A DNA stretch of 64,000 nucleotides from UBA4416 sp040386075 (GTDB lineage Bacteria; Bacteroidota; Bacteroidia; B-17B0; Aurantibacillaceae). The position numbers were made by a program, and so were the translations under genes. Positions 32,204 through 41,850 of this stretch are shown here, piece after piece. The stretch spans positions 124,001 to 188,000 of the forward strand of contig JAZKGE010000019.1 in the NCBI GenBank assembly GCA_040386075.1. The letters are read 5' to 3'. The notes beneath the pieces were generated by a model. It saw only the letters and a list, made by a program, of their open reading frames with translations, was not told the origin of the DNA and did no database searches. Within the stretch, counting starts at the first letter, position 1. Every line of letters starts with the position of its first letter.

Positions 32204-35200
32204 TTGAGATCTTATTATAAAATAGTCAGTATAATTTTTGCATTGATCTTTGCATTACCGGCTTTTTCTCAAAAACCGGAGGGAATACCTTTTATAAGAA
32301 ATTATAGTCCTAAAGAGTATAAAGAGTCAACTGATAACTGGGCTATAGCTCAGGATAAACGCGGCATTATGTATTTTGGTAATGCCAGTGGTGTTTTGCA
32401 ATATGACGGCATTAACTGGACTTTAACTCCTGTTTCTAACAACTCTATTGTTCGGTCGATCGCTATTGACGATAAGGGTGTTATTTATGTTGGTGCTGTT
32501 GGCGAACTTGGTTTTCTGGAAGCAAATAAACAAGGCGTCCTGGTTTATCATTCACTTATGGATAAACTACCCCCCGATGAGCGGAACTTTGCAGATGTAT
32601 GGAAAACCTATGTGACACCGGACGGCGTGTATTTTCAGACATTTAGCAAGTTGATAAGGATAGAAAATAATTCCGTTAAACTATGGAAACCTGAAACTAC
32701 TTTTCACTTCAGTTTCTATGTTGAAAATGAATTGTATATCAATGAGCGCGAGCAAGGGTTAAAACATATTGTAAACGATAAACTTGTTTTAGTAGAAGGT
32801 GGTGATGTTTTCAAAGACTTCCGGATTTACAGTATCCTTCCTTATTCTTCGGATAAACTGTTATTAGCTACCAGAGAAAAAGGGCTTGTGCTTATGAATA
32901 AACGTGTTTCGGGAAACAATGATGTGTTGTTTTGGAATGCGGAGTCCAATGAATTATTAATTAACAGCCAGGTTTACGGCGCAGTATCATTATATAACGG
33001 ACATTATGCATTTGCTACTTTGCAAAATGGTGTTTTGATTATAGATCATAAAGGAAAGGTTGTTGAAATATTAAATAAACAAAGTGGTTTAAGAGATAAC
33101 ATTATTAATTATATACAAACAGATCAACAACATGATCTTTGGATTGCTTTAGACAATGGAATTTCACACGTGGAAATTTCCTCTCCCTTAAATGTATTAA
33201 ATGATGCCCAGGGTTTAAGTGGTTCTTTGCAAGACATTATTAAATTTAAAGGTATTTTGTATGTAGCAACTTCTTTGGGAATTTACGCAGCAGTTGAGGA
33301 TCGTTTTGTTTTGTTGCAAGGCATTTCTACACAAACCTGGGCCTTTAAAAAATTTGTCTCAACAAATGACACTTTTCTTTTAGCATCATCGGAAGAAGGC
33401 ATCATTAAAATTGAGGGTTTAAAAGGTTCTATTATTCAGGAAGGTTTCAACTATAATCTGTGTCAATCTAAAATAGATCCGAGGCGATTATTTGTTGCGA
33501 ATGCAGATGGCATTTCTTCTTTAAGATATGAAAATGGAAAATGGGTTAACGAGGATTATGTGGAGGGTATTGAAGAGGAGATCAGAAGCATCGTTGAAGA
33601 TCCCAAAGGCGATGTTTGGTTGGGGACACCAAATAATGGCGTTATAAAGATAGTGCTGGCAACTGATCAGGCATCAGAAGATAGTCTCATTACTTCCTGG
33701 CACACACCTTATAAGATATACCGTTACGACACTTCGAATGGTTTACCCGAAAATCAGTATAACATTCCTTATTGCTTTAAAAATAAAATAGTATTTGCAA
33801 CCATGAATGGTATTTATAATTTTAATGCAAAAACAGGACGCTTTACTTCTTCATCTATTTTACAAAAAGAATTTCAAAGGGTACAGGTCTATCGTTTTGT
33901 TCCAAAAGACAGTTCGGTTATCTGGATGGTTACAGCCCGGTTTGACAAAACTAAGGAAACGGGTATTGCCTATTTGCAAAAGGATAATTCATATTCCTGG
34001 TATTCCCAACCCTTCTTAAAAATTTCTGAACGAGAGATCCATGCTATTTTCCCTGACGAGAATGGAGTTACCTGGGTGGGAGGTCCCGACGGACTTTTGA
34101 GATATGATTCAAAAATAAAAAAAGATTTTTCGTTACCCTTTTATACGATTATTCATCGCCTGGTTGTTGGCAAAGACTCTGTTATTTTTGCCGGAAACTT
34201 TCTTCAAAGTAACAACGCTTCATCTGAAATAAGCTACTCTCTCAATTCAGTAGAGTTTGAATTTTCTGCTACCAGCTATGGAAAGGAGGAAGAAAATAGG
34301 TTTAGTTTTATGCTGGAAGGACATGATACAGAATGGTCGAAATGGGATAAAAAATATACAAAGGAGTACACAGATCTGAAAGAAGGCGATTATGTGTTTC
34401 ATGTAAAATCAAAGAATATTTACGGCGCGGAAAGTATAGAATCCAAGTACGCTTTTAAGATATTACCGCCCTGGTATCGAACCATCTGGGCTTATATTGG
34501 TTATATCGTTATTGTAGTTTGTTTGATATACCTTATCATTCGCATTAGTGTAAGGCGATTGGTAAAAGCAAAAAATCAACTGGAGAAAATAGTGAAAGAG
34601 CGTACTGCAGAGGTTGTTGAACAAAAACACCTGATTGAAGAAAAGCATAAAGAGATAACCGACAGTATCAATTATGCCGAACGGATCCAGCGCAGCTTTT
34701 TAGCTACGAAAGATCTACTGGATGAAAACCTGAAAGATCATTTTGTTTTCTTTCAGCCAAAAGATGTTGTAAGTGGTGATTTTTACTGGGCGAGTAAGTT
34801 AGGCAATGGTAATTTTGTGTTAGCAACAGCTGACAGTACAGGACATGGCGTGCCGGGCTCTATTATGAGTATTTTAAATATTTCTTCTCTTGAACATACA
34901 GTTGAAGAAGGTGTAACAGAACCCGCAGAAATATTAAATCATACACGATCCAAAATTATTAAAAGGCTTAAAAAAGATGGCAGTGCTGAAGGAGGCAAAG
35001 ACGGGATGGATTGCAGTTTGATATCCTTTGATTTTAAAAATAATAAACTCACTTATGCCGCTGCCAACAATCCTGTATGGATCGTTAGAGAAAAACAATT
35101 ATTGGAGTTTGCGCCCGATAAAATGCCGGTTGGTAAGCACGATAAAGACGCTATCCCTTTCACGCAACACACTATCGAATTACAAAAAGCGGATGTGGTG

Positions 35201-35404
35201 TATGCTTTAACAGATGGTATGCCCGATCAGTTTGGTGGACCAAAAGGCAAAAAATTCATGTATAAGAATCTGAAAGAATTATTGGCAAGCATAGCACATT
35301 TGCCTATGGATGAGCAAAAGGAAACATTAAAAAGTTCATTCAACAATTGGAAAGGTACTTTGGAGCAAGTGGATGACGTTTGTTTGATCGGTATTAGGAT
35401 CTAA
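32204..35404 (+). CDS. Propeller / Y_Y_Y / SpoIIE-PP2C signalling protein
   Basis: About 1066 residues from a TTG at 32204, which gives a clean signal peptide (MRSYYKIVSIIFALIFALPAFSQ). A longer frame from TTG 32147 begins inside the upstream terminator. The N-terminal ~700 residues are Reg_prop blades (RGIMYFGNASGVLQYDGINW, GDVWLGTPNNGV, GVTWVGGPDGLLRYD). A Y_Y_Y domain follows (LEGHDTEWSKWDKKYTKEYTDLKEGDYVFHVKSKN), then one transmembrane helix (AYIGYIVIVVCLIYLIIRI), a coiled coil with EITDSINYAERIQ, and a C-terminal PP2C/SpoIIE domain with metal aspartates in SGDFYWA, TADSTGHGVPG, DGMDCSL and LTDGMPDQFGG. It probably dephosphorylates a Ser/Thr-phosphorylated partner (anti-anti-sigma type) in response to a periplasmic ligand. 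Confidence 0.88.
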   Translation: MRSYYKIVSIIFALIFALPAFSQKPEGIPFIRNYSPKEYKESTDNWAIAQDKRGIMYFGNASGVLQYDGINWTLTPVSNNSIVRSIAIDDKGVIYVGAVGELGFLEANKQGVLVYHSLMDKLPPDERNFADVWKTYVTPDGVYFQTFSKLIRIENNSVKLWKPETTFHFSFYVENELYINEREQGLKHIVNDKLVLVEGGDVFKDFRIYSILPYSSDKLLLATREKGLVLMNKRVSGNNDVLFWNAESNELLINSQVYGAVSLYNGHYAFATLQNGVLIIDHKGKVVEILNKQSGLRDNIINYIQTDQQHDLWIALDNGISHVEISSPLNVLNDAQGLSGSLQDIIKFKGILYVATSLGIYAAVEDRFVLLQGISTQTWAFKKFVSTNDTFLLASSEEGIIKIEGLKGSIIQEGFNYNLCQSKIDPRRLFVANADGISSLRYENGKWVNEDYVEGIEEEIRSIVEDPKGDVWLGTPNNGVIKIVLATDQASEDSLITSWHTPYKIYRYDTSNGLPENQYNIPYCFKNKIVFATMNGIYNFNAKTGRFTSSSILQKEFQRVQVYRFVPKDSSVIWMVTARFDKTKETGIAYLQKDNSYSWYSQPFLKISEREIHAIFPDENGVTWVGGPDGLLRYDSKIKKDFSLPFYTIIHRLVVGKDSVIFAGNFLQSNNASSEISYSLNSVEFEFSATSYGKEEENRFSFMLEGHDTEWSKWDKKYTKEYTDLKEGDYVFHVKSKNIYGAESIESKYAFKILPPWYRTIWAYIGYIVIVVCLIYLIIRISVRRLVKAKNQLEKIVKERTAEVVEQKHLIEEKHKEITDSINYAERIQRSFLATKDLLDENLKDHFVFFQPKDVVSGDFYWASKLGNGNFVLATADSTGHGVPGSIMSILNISSLEHTVEEGVTEPAEILNHTRSKIIKRLKKDGSAEGGKDGMDCSLISFDFKNNKLTYAAANNPVWIVREKQLLEFAPDKMPVGKHDKDAIPFTQHTIELQKADVVYALTDGMPDQFGGPKGKKFMYKNLKELLASIAHLPMDEQKETLKSSFNNWKGTLEQVDDVCLIGIRI

Positions 35405-35435
35405 TAAAATTAGTGATTAGTGAAATGATCTAAGC

Positions 35436-35467
35436 AACTCCAAAAAAAGTTTCCTCTTTTTGGAGTT
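35436..35467. terminator. Bidirectional terminator between convergent genes
   Basis: 11-bp stem AACTCCAAAAA / TTTTTGGAGTT with a 10-nt loop, between the SpoIIE stop (35404) and the carbonic anhydrase stop (35501). Similar in sequence to the hairpin at 46086-46116. Confidence 0.7.
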
Positions 35468-35500
35468 GAAACACAAATATTCATGAATGTATTTGCTTGG

Positions 35501-36160
35501 TTATTCGTTTACCCATTTAGAATATACCTTTTCGGCGTCAGAATAGAATTCAACCAGACCAGTTGATATATCATGCATGCCGCCAAAGATCCCAATTGCC
35601 CCACTGTCGATCATTTCTTTCAAGATCGGACTTCGCTCTATAATAGCATCCACTGTTTTTTTGACATTAAGCTGAGCCACTTTTTCAACGTAATCTCCAT
35701 TCTTGGAATTTCTGTCTTTGGTTACGGTAGTTTCTTCATCTATGGCAGGTTTTATTTTAGTTAATAAAGCTGTCAGGTTCCCCAGTTCAACATTATCACA
35801 AGCGCCTTTAATGGCTCCACATTTAGAGTGACCTAAAACAACAATTATTTTTGCTCCTGCAACTTTGCAGGCAAACTCCATGCTGCCAAGTATGTCTTCA
35901 TTAACGATATTTCCTGCGATCCTGATACTAAAAATATCTCCAAGGCCCTGATCAAAAATTAACTCTGCAGAAGTGCGTGAATCTATGCAACTCAGTATGA
36001 CTGCAAATGGATGCTGACCATCTGAGGTTTCGTTTACCTGCTGTAATAAATTTCGGTTTGCTTTTAAATTGTTCTGAAATCTTTCATTTCCTTTTTTTAA
36101 TATTTCAATAGCCATAAGTGGCGTTATAGCTTGTTGCGCTTCCTTTGTTAATGTTTTCAT
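35501..36160 (-). CDS. Beta-class carbonic anhydrase
   Basis: 219 residues. Zn ligands and active-site dyad are visible: Cys58, Asp60 and Arg62 in LSCIDSRTSAE, then His111 and Cys114 in VVLGHSKCGAIKGA. The Asp-Arg dyad activates Zn-bound water for CO2 hydration. No signal peptide, so cytoplasmic. Divergent/independent regulation; downstream on the same strand direction nothing is closely linked. A small exported acidic protein lies 130 nt upstream in the same orientation (36290-36604) and may be linked functionally. Confidence 0.93.
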   Translation of the reverse strand: MKTLTKEAQQAITPLMAIEILKKGNERFQNNLKANRNLLQQVNETSDGQHPFAVILSCIDSRTSAELIFDQGLGDIFSIRIAGNIVNEDILGSMEFACKVAGAKIIVVLGHSKCGAIKGACDNVELGNLTALLTKIKPAIDEETTVTKDRNSKNGDYVEKVAQLNVKKTVDAIIERSPILKEMIDSGAIGIFGGMHDISTGLVEFYSDAEKVYSKWVNE

Positions 36161-36289
36161 AAATTTTTTATAGTGTTGAGTATGCCATAAGACACAATTA
36201 GTAAATGTTTATTCCTAAAGCTATAACAGCTTCAAGAGGTTAATTGATGATTTGTTGAATTGAATTTCCTAAGAATATAAAAGCTTAAT

Positions 36290-36604
36290 TTAAGCTATCT
36301 CGGGAGGCGGTGAGGAGATCTCAAAATACGGTTGAAAATAGATGTTTTCAGAATTCCCGTGAAAGAAGTGTTGAATAGAAGAAGTTAAAATTAATATATC
36401 AGATGAGTCGCTTAGTTTACCTTCCTCAAAAACGTCTTTCATTTTTACTTCCTCTTTCTCTCCCTTTTCCGATTCCGACTCATTTTCATTAAGGTCAAGG
36501 TCATAGTAGGAAGTCATTTTTGAAGAAACAGCAACAAAGCTCAGGCTTTTGAATGCGAATACAAAAGCAAGGAATACAAAAGCTATGGAACAAATTTTTT
36601 TCAC
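36290..36604 (-). CDS. Small acidic exported protein
   Basis: 104 residues: signal peptide/hydrophobic N-terminus (IAFVFLAFVFAFKSLSFVAV), then a very acidic stretch (DLDLNENESESEKGEKEEVK) and a tail IQHFFHGNSENIYFQPYFEISSPPPEIA. No known domain is recognised. The gene lies just upstream of the carbonic anhydrase gene in the same direction. In my memory such small acidic proteins recur near carbonic anhydrase/SulP genes in this phylum, but I cannot verify that here. Confidence 0.55.
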   Translation of the reverse strand: MKKICSIAFVFLAFVFAFKSLSFVAVSSKMTSYYDLDLNENESESEKGEKEEVKMKDVFEEGKLSDSSDILILTSSIQHFFHGNSENIYFQPYFEISSPPPEIA

Positions 36605-36754
36605 CCAGCTAAAGATCAGATATTTTAAGCAATTTAGAAAAAATTAATGTTAATTATTTGTAAACCTTTGCGAATACCAGGGAATAACTTAGCCAACCAG
36701 ACGAACAGGCAGATGATATTCTTCTTTCGTATGTTAAGTTAATAGTTGAAGTTT

Positions 36755-37246
36755 TTATTGTACAATGCTTACAATGGAAGTATGTCCGTTCAAATATTCC
36801 CAATTGGATCCTTCATTCAATTTCATCACTGTTCCACTTTCAAGTAACTGCAAATCGATTTGTTTACCTAAACTATCTGTATAAACCATAGTAGCTTTGT
36901 AATAAAAGCTGGCTCTTTCCTCACATATATGAAAAACCTGGATACTCATGTCATCAATTTCATATTTAATGAGTTTATTTTTAGCCCCCCAGTTTTTATA
37001 ATATTCATTATAATTCTGCAAAGGATCGCTTGTTTCATTTAAGATCCAGAATGAGTTGATATCATGACTGAAATACTTGAGTTTGGCTTGTAAACCATTT
37101 TTAGACACATCTTTGGCACAAGTGGTTATCATCCCTTTGATCTCATCCCTTGAATTGATGGTATTAAATTCACCCAAAAAGTGATGGTCGCTACAGGATA
37201 TGAGAGAGAGCGCAAAGGCAAGTATGAGTATTAGTTTGTTGAGCAT
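36755..37246 (-). CDS. Lipoprotein with NTF2-like (SnoaL/DUF4440-type) domain
   Basis: 163 residues. Signal peptide and lipobox LISC (Cys18) in LILAFALSLISCSDHHF. The mature part has a cone-shaped NTF2-like pattern: a helical start (DEIKGMITTCAKDVSKNGLQAKLKYFSHDINSFWIL), an aromatic pocket (YNEYYKNWG) and strands (YYKATMVYTDSLGKQIDLQLLESGTVMKLNEGSNWEYLNGH). Ligand and role are unknown. It is the first gene of its strand and unlinked. Confidence 0.7.
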   Translation of the reverse strand: MLNKLILILAFALSLISCSDHHFLGEFNTINSRDEIKGMITTCAKDVSKNGLQAKLKYFSHDINSFWILNETSDPLQNYNEYYKNWGAKNKLIKYEIDDMSIQVFHICEERASFYYKATMVYTDSLGKQIDLQLLESGTVMKLNEGSNWEYLNGHTSIVSIVQ

Positions 37247-37336
37247 AGTTTAGTATTACACTAATAAATATAGTGATAATTCAGTTTTTTCAGCTGGTTT
37301 TTTCTGATATTTGCCCTTTAAAAATTAAAGCATTAA

Positions 37337-38359
37337 ATGGATTCGGTATCACACATTGTTATTGGCGTTGCCATTGGCGAACTATTTTTAGGAAAGAAAA
37401 TAGGGCGTTGGGGTATGCTGTTAGGAGCCATTGCTAAAAGTGCACCTGATTTTGATCTGTTTTATACCGGCCTGGCTGATCCACGTGCTTATATGTGCGA
37501 GCACAGGGCACATACGCATTCCTTATTTGTTGAAGCATTGTATGCTATACCCATTGCCTGGCTGTTAGTTAAATTGTTCAAGCAAAAAGTTTCTTTTAAA
37601 CGGATGCTGGTATTTATGCTGGCTTGTTTATGGGGGCACTCCCTGTTGGATTGGTGTACTAACTTTGGTACCCAATTGTTACTACCTTTTACCAATGAAA
37701 ATTATTCGTTAAACACTTTGGCTATTGTTGATCTGTTATTTACCATACCGATGTTGCTGTTAGTTTTGACTGCCGTTTTTTACAAAAAAAACGAAGTGCG
37801 AAGGCACAAACTTGCAAAGGCTGCTTTAATGTATTGCTGTGTTTATCTGGGATTGACCTTTGTGAACAAAGCCCGTGCTGAGAGCATTGTTCAGGAATCG
37901 CTTGCAAAAAATAATATTCCGGTAACCGATCACATCACCAATCCAACCATGCTCAATAATGTGTTATGGTATTCGGTAGGTAGTAACGACAGTGCTGTTT
38001 TTATAGGTGAATTTAGTTTGTTACATACACAAAACCCTATTAAATGGTATAGTTATCCGCGCAATCAACAGTTAATGCAGGAGTGTAAAAGTAAAAAAGA
38101 CGTAGAAATATTAAGGTGGTTTGGTGATCCTTACACCATTGCGCAAACTAACGGAGATACACTTAACTTATATGCTGTAAAATTTGGCAGAACAAACATG
38201 CAGGAAAGCGAATTGCAAAAAACATTTGTGTTTCATTACAAATTGTATCAAAAAGATGGTAAAGAAATGATGGGTATGGAACAGGCCAACGAAAAGAACA
38301 TGGATTTCAAAAAGAATCTTGCTGATCTGTGGGAAAGAATTTGTGGCAGAAGGTATTGA
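37337..38359 (+). CDS. Membrane-bound metal-dependent hydrolase-like protein (DUF457/YbcI-like)
   Basis: 340 residues. The N-terminal half carries the family's metal-binding motifs: MDSVSHIVIGVAIGELFLGK, a PDFD motif (KSAPDFDLFYTG), a histidine cluster (EHRAHTHSLFVEAL) and GHSLLDWCTNFGTQLLLPF. Several transmembrane helices follow (IAWLLVKLF, LLFTIPMLLLVLTAVFY, ALMYCCVYLGLTF). The C-terminal ~150 residues are a soluble domain. The family is often called inner-membrane metal-dependent hydrolase (YdjM/DUF457); the substrate is unknown. Its own promoter region lies in the gap after the divergent lipoprotein gene. Confidence 0.85.
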   Translation: MDSVSHIVIGVAIGELFLGKKIGRWGMLLGAIAKSAPDFDLFYTGLADPRAYMCEHRAHTHSLFVEALYAIPIAWLLVKLFKQKVSFKRMLVFMLACLWGHSLLDWCTNFGTQLLLPFTNENYSLNTLAIVDLLFTIPMLLLVLTAVFYKKNEVRRHKLAKAALMYCCVYLGLTFVNKARAESIVQESLAKNNIPVTDHITNPTMLNNVLWYSVGSNDSAVFIGEFSLLHTQNPIKWYSYPRNQQLMQECKSKKDVEILRWFGDPYTIAQTNGDTLNLYAVKFGRTNMQESELQKTFVFHYKLYQKDGKEMMGMEQANEKNMDFKKNLADLWERICGRRY

Positions 38360-38389
38360 TGTTCTCTAAAAATAGGCAACCTGATTGTA

Positions 38390-39010
38390 TTAATGCTTGC
38401 ACAGTTCAGTGATCATATCATCAAGCTTCTGAGTTGTATCCTTATTTACCGGCCAGGAAGCTCTTAAATAGTTAGGATTTATGCGTGTGAGCGTGTCGCT
38501 TATAACAACACCGGGATGAACCAGCAGGCTTTGACGCAATGCATCCTGCGGTAAAGAATCTTTGTGATACTGACAGATGCCACACAATTCAGTCCGCCTG
38601 TTAAATATTTCTTCAAGCCCCACTTCGTATTCCATTAATTTGGAAAAATCCTTCTTAGGACCAAATTCCCAGGTCATGTCTCCGGATGCCCATAGTCCTT
38701 TATAGCCGTCTTTTATAGCCTGATCAAGCGAATCTTCAAGCTTTTTTAACATTGAGCCGCTATTAAATTCTCCACCCTGTGATACCGGCTCAGAAGAAAG
38801 GATCAGGCGTGCTTTTGTTATCTCGGATGATACGTCGATACCTAAAGCAGCAAGCGTAGACGCCATTCCGGCAACCATGGGTGCGCTGTTAAGGTATAAA
38901 CAACGGTAACCTTCATTTAACTTACGCTGAATAATTGCAGCTAAGAGAGAAAGTTTGTGAGAGGGCGAGCCCTCATAGATCAGGCATTGATGTCGCGATT
39001 CAGGTTCCAA
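38390..39010 (-). CDS. MEDS-domain sensory protein
   Basis: 206 residues spanning a single MEDS domain (methanogen/methylotroph DcmR sensory), a RecA-like fold lacking a normal ATPase active site. Diagnostic pieces are HQCLIYEGSPSHKLSLLAAIIQRKLNEGYRCLYLNSAP, the segment GLWASGDMTWEFG and CQYHKDSLPQDALRQSLLVHPGV. MEDS domains are thought to sense hydrocarbon-derived or small ligands; no output domain is attached here. Alone, convergent with the DUF457 gene. Confidence 0.8.
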   Translation of the reverse strand: MEPESRHQCLIYEGSPSHKLSLLAAIIQRKLNEGYRCLYLNSAPMVAGMASTLAALGIDVSSEITKARLILSSEPVSQGGEFNSGSMLKKLEDSLDQAIKDGYKGLWASGDMTWEFGPKKDFSKLMEYEVGLEEIFNRRTELCGICQYHKDSLPQDALRQSLLVHPGVVISDTLTRINPNYLRASWPVNKDTTQKLDDMITELCKH

Positions 39011-39162
39011 GCTAAAACGAATTTATATAAAGATACGTATTAAAAGTTTTAAAATAAAAGGATCATTAAAGAAAACTAAGTTCCTGAAATGTTTCTAAAC
39101 TATAAAACAATAATGTTTCGTTATTGTTTATGAAAGACAAGTTTTCGAGCCCATGGGTGGCT

Positions 39163-41592
39163 CTATCCCGCTCTGCGTTTTTCATCCTCTACGCCGCTTG
39201 AGCGCTGCCGTGATTTTGCAACGGTGCTTTTCCCGAAACGATAAGTATAAGACAAAGTGACAACTCTCGAATCCCAGGTACGTTCTGTTACAAAATCCTG
39301 ATTTTGGTATTCAACGGTTACCGCTATGTGATTGGTGAGAAAAATATCGCTCGCACTCAATTTAAATACCGACTTTTTATTCTTCGATGTTTTTTGAACA
39401 CCTACTGTAACCTGTGCCAGGCTTTTGATATAGAACAACCCCCAAACCATTTTACTCTGATAATAGCCGTTCAGTTCTGCAGACCAACCATTGTTTCCAA
39501 ACGTAAACACATTATTTAAATTCATGTCCCAGGAATTAAAACTCTGCTGCAGGTTGCTACCCTGCAAAGGGCTTGCATAGATATTCCTGTAGACAGACCC
39601 TGAAAGTGTGGAGCTCATCCATTTTTTAATTTTAAAGGGAATGTAAATCCCCAGATTGTATTGTTCAAAGTCCCGGATGTTAGCCGGGGTCTGGTAGGAG
39701 ATCTTTGAAACATCGTCCTGCACAAAAATATCGGTAATACTTTGTTTGCTGTTGGTATAGCTTATGGTAGTAATATATTTTCCTTTGAAAGTATGGTTCA
39801 GCTCAAAAACATTTGTCATCACCGGCCTCAACGTAGGGTCCCCTACAACATAGGTATAAGAATCCACAAACACTTTAAAGGGATTTAACTGGCGGTAACT
39901 TGGGCGGTCAATTCGGCGCGCATAGGAGAGAGACAAGGTATTTTCCTTTACAAATTTTCTATTGATCACTACATTTGGAAAAAAACTGATATAGTTACGC
40001 GAGAAGGTTGCTCCGGTAGCAAGCTGCTCTCCTTTGGTATTGGTATGTTCCATTCGCAGTCCACATTGCAGATCCCATCTTTTCATTTCTTTTGCATAGC
40101 TAAGGTAAGCGGCATTGATGTTTTCATTATAAATAAAATGGTTGGAGCGAGAGGTATCAAGTATGTTTTCGTCGTTGAGCACATTAAAAAATTTGACGTC
40201 GTTGTTAGAAGTCACAAGACTTGATTTGACCCCCAGCTCAAGTTTATCTTTTTCGGTGAAGGGATGAACGTAGTCTACCCTAACAGAGCGAACCGTTATG
40301 TCACCAATCTGATCTGTCATCAGGCGCGTATCGGAAAACGTGGTGCCATCAGGTAAAGAATTAATGTTGCGCACATCCTGCCTGGTGTTTGAACCGAAAG
40401 AGCCATAGTCGATATCTGCTGTGAGCTCCTTGCCAGTACTGTCGAATGTGTGCTTAAAATTCAGGTTTCCAAAACCGTTGAATCGTTTTTCATTCGACAG
40501 AATGCCTGTTCTTGTTGTGTAGTCAAGGTCGCCATCTTTATTTTTTATAGTTGCGTTTGTGGTTCCATCACGCTTGCCTTCATTCCAGTTGCTGTTTACC
40601 ATAACACCGATTACTGTTTTTTTGCTGGCATAAAAATCCACACCCAACCGCGTGTTGTGCGCACTGAATGGTTGTTTGGTGTACGATTCCTGTTCGAAGG
40701 TGGAAGCCAGGTCATGATTCTCATCGAAGAATTTCCGGTTAATATAAAAGTAAGTAAAATTCATAGGCTGCGAATACGAATAGCTTCCAAAAAAATTCCA
40801 CTTCTTTTCCCGTAAATTAAAATTGGCGCTGGCCGATGGTTTGGAATAAACACCTTGCCCGTAGCTGGCTGTAGCAGAACCGTTAAATCCCTGGCGTTTG
40901 TCTTTTTTAAATTTAATATTGATAATGCCTGCGTTGCCTGCCGCATCATATCTTGCGGAAGGATTTGAAATAAGCTCAATCGATTGAATATTGGAAGCAG
41001 GAATGGTTTTGAGATAAGAAATGAGTTCTGTTCCTGATAAAGGACTAGGTTTTCCGTCGATCATGACAACCACACCCGATTTTCCTTTCATGTTAATGCT
41101 GCTTTCTTCATTTACAGTTACGCCCGGTGCGCGCTGCAATACTTCGAGTACTGTATTGCCTGCAGAAACAATGCTGTTCTCCACATTAATAACCAGCTTA
41201 TCCAGCTTGCGTTCAATAAATTGTTTATCGGTGCTTATGGTAATTTCAGTCAATGCTTTAGCTCCGGGTTTCAGAATAAGATTCGGAAAATCAAGCGCCG
41301 GTTTCTCTAGAGAAACTTTAAACACGGAACTTACATAAGTTTCAAAGCTCATTCCAGAGACCTTAAAAAAATAAGTATTGTGTGGTATACCATCAAATTC
41401 AAAAAAACCTTTATCATCTGAAACGGCTGTTTTCACCAGGGAAGAATCGCCCGACCTATATAATGCTATCGTTACAAACTCGGCAGGTTTATTTGCTTCA
41501 TCCCTGCTGTTGCCTGTTATTTTTCCAACACCGGTTTGAGAAAAAGCCAAAGAGTAAAAGAAGCAAGCCATACTAAATAAAAATGCTTTCAT
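39163..41592 (-). CDS. TonB-dependent receptor-like outer membrane protein
   Basis: About 809 residues from the ATG at 41592 (MKAFLFSMACFFYSLAFSQ is a clean signal peptide; the 15 residues further upstream do not fit). N-terminal CarboxypepD_reg-like domain (GKITGNSRDEANKPAEFVTIALYRSG), plug domain (KLVINVENSIVSAGNTVLEVLQRAPGVTVNEESSINMKGKSGVVVMIDGKPSPL...NPSARYDAAGNAGIINIKFKK), then an outer-membrane beta-barrel of the OMP_b-brl type (ending VVTLSYTYRFGKSTVAKS). No SusD partner is adjacent, so the substrate is not indicated; iron chelates, peptides or oligosaccharides are all possible. Confidence 0.9.
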   Translation of the reverse strand: MKAFLFSMACFFYSLAFSQTGVGKITGNSRDEANKPAEFVTIALYRSGDSSLVKTAVSDDKGFFEFDGIPHNTYFFKVSGMSFETYVSSVFKVSLEKPALDFPNLILKPGAKALTEITISTDKQFIERKLDKLVINVENSIVSAGNTVLEVLQRAPGVTVNEESSINMKGKSGVVVMIDGKPSPLSGTELISYLKTIPASNIQSIELISNPSARYDAAGNAGIINIKFKKDKRQGFNGSATASYGQGVYSKPSASANFNLREKKWNFFGSYSYSQPMNFTYFYINRKFFDENHDLASTFEQESYTKQPFSAHNTRLGVDFYASKKTVIGVMVNSNWNEGKRDGTTNATIKNKDGDLDYTTRTGILSNEKRFNGFGNLNFKHTFDSTGKELTADIDYGSFGSNTRQDVRNINSLPDGTTFSDTRLMTDQIGDITVRSVRVDYVHPFTEKDKLELGVKSSLVTSNNDVKFFNVLNDENILDTSRSNHFIYNENINAAYLSYAKEMKRWDLQCGLRMEHTNTKGEQLATGATFSRNYISFFPNVVINRKFVKENTLSLSYARRIDRPSYRQLNPFKVFVDSYTYVVGDPTLRPVMTNVFELNHTFKGKYITTISYTNSKQSITDIFVQDDVSKISYQTPANIRDFEQYNLGIYIPFKIKKWMSSTLSGSVYRNIYASPLQGSNLQQSFNSWDMNLNNVFTFGNNGWSAELNGYYQSKMVWGLFYIKSLAQVTVGVQKTSKNKKSVFKLSASDIFLTNHIAVTVEYQNQDFVTERTWDSRVVTLSYTYRFGKSTVAKSRQRSSGVEDEKRRAG

Positions 41593-41850
41593 AGTTCTAA
41601 CATGTTGATGATTATGTTTCAAAGATAGAACGCACATGAAATTGTTTTTTACAAAATGGTTCAGGTGGTAAAAATAAAATAGATGAAAGAAATTATTTTT
41701 TTAGATGTTACTGACAAGCGGCGAATATCGCATAAAAATGGAATGAAAAATTGATAAAAGAGAAAACATTAAATGAATCGGGTTGAGCTCAGGCACTAAA
41801 TATAGTGTTAAGCGGCTATTCAATTTATTAGGGAAAACTATGTTTTGAAT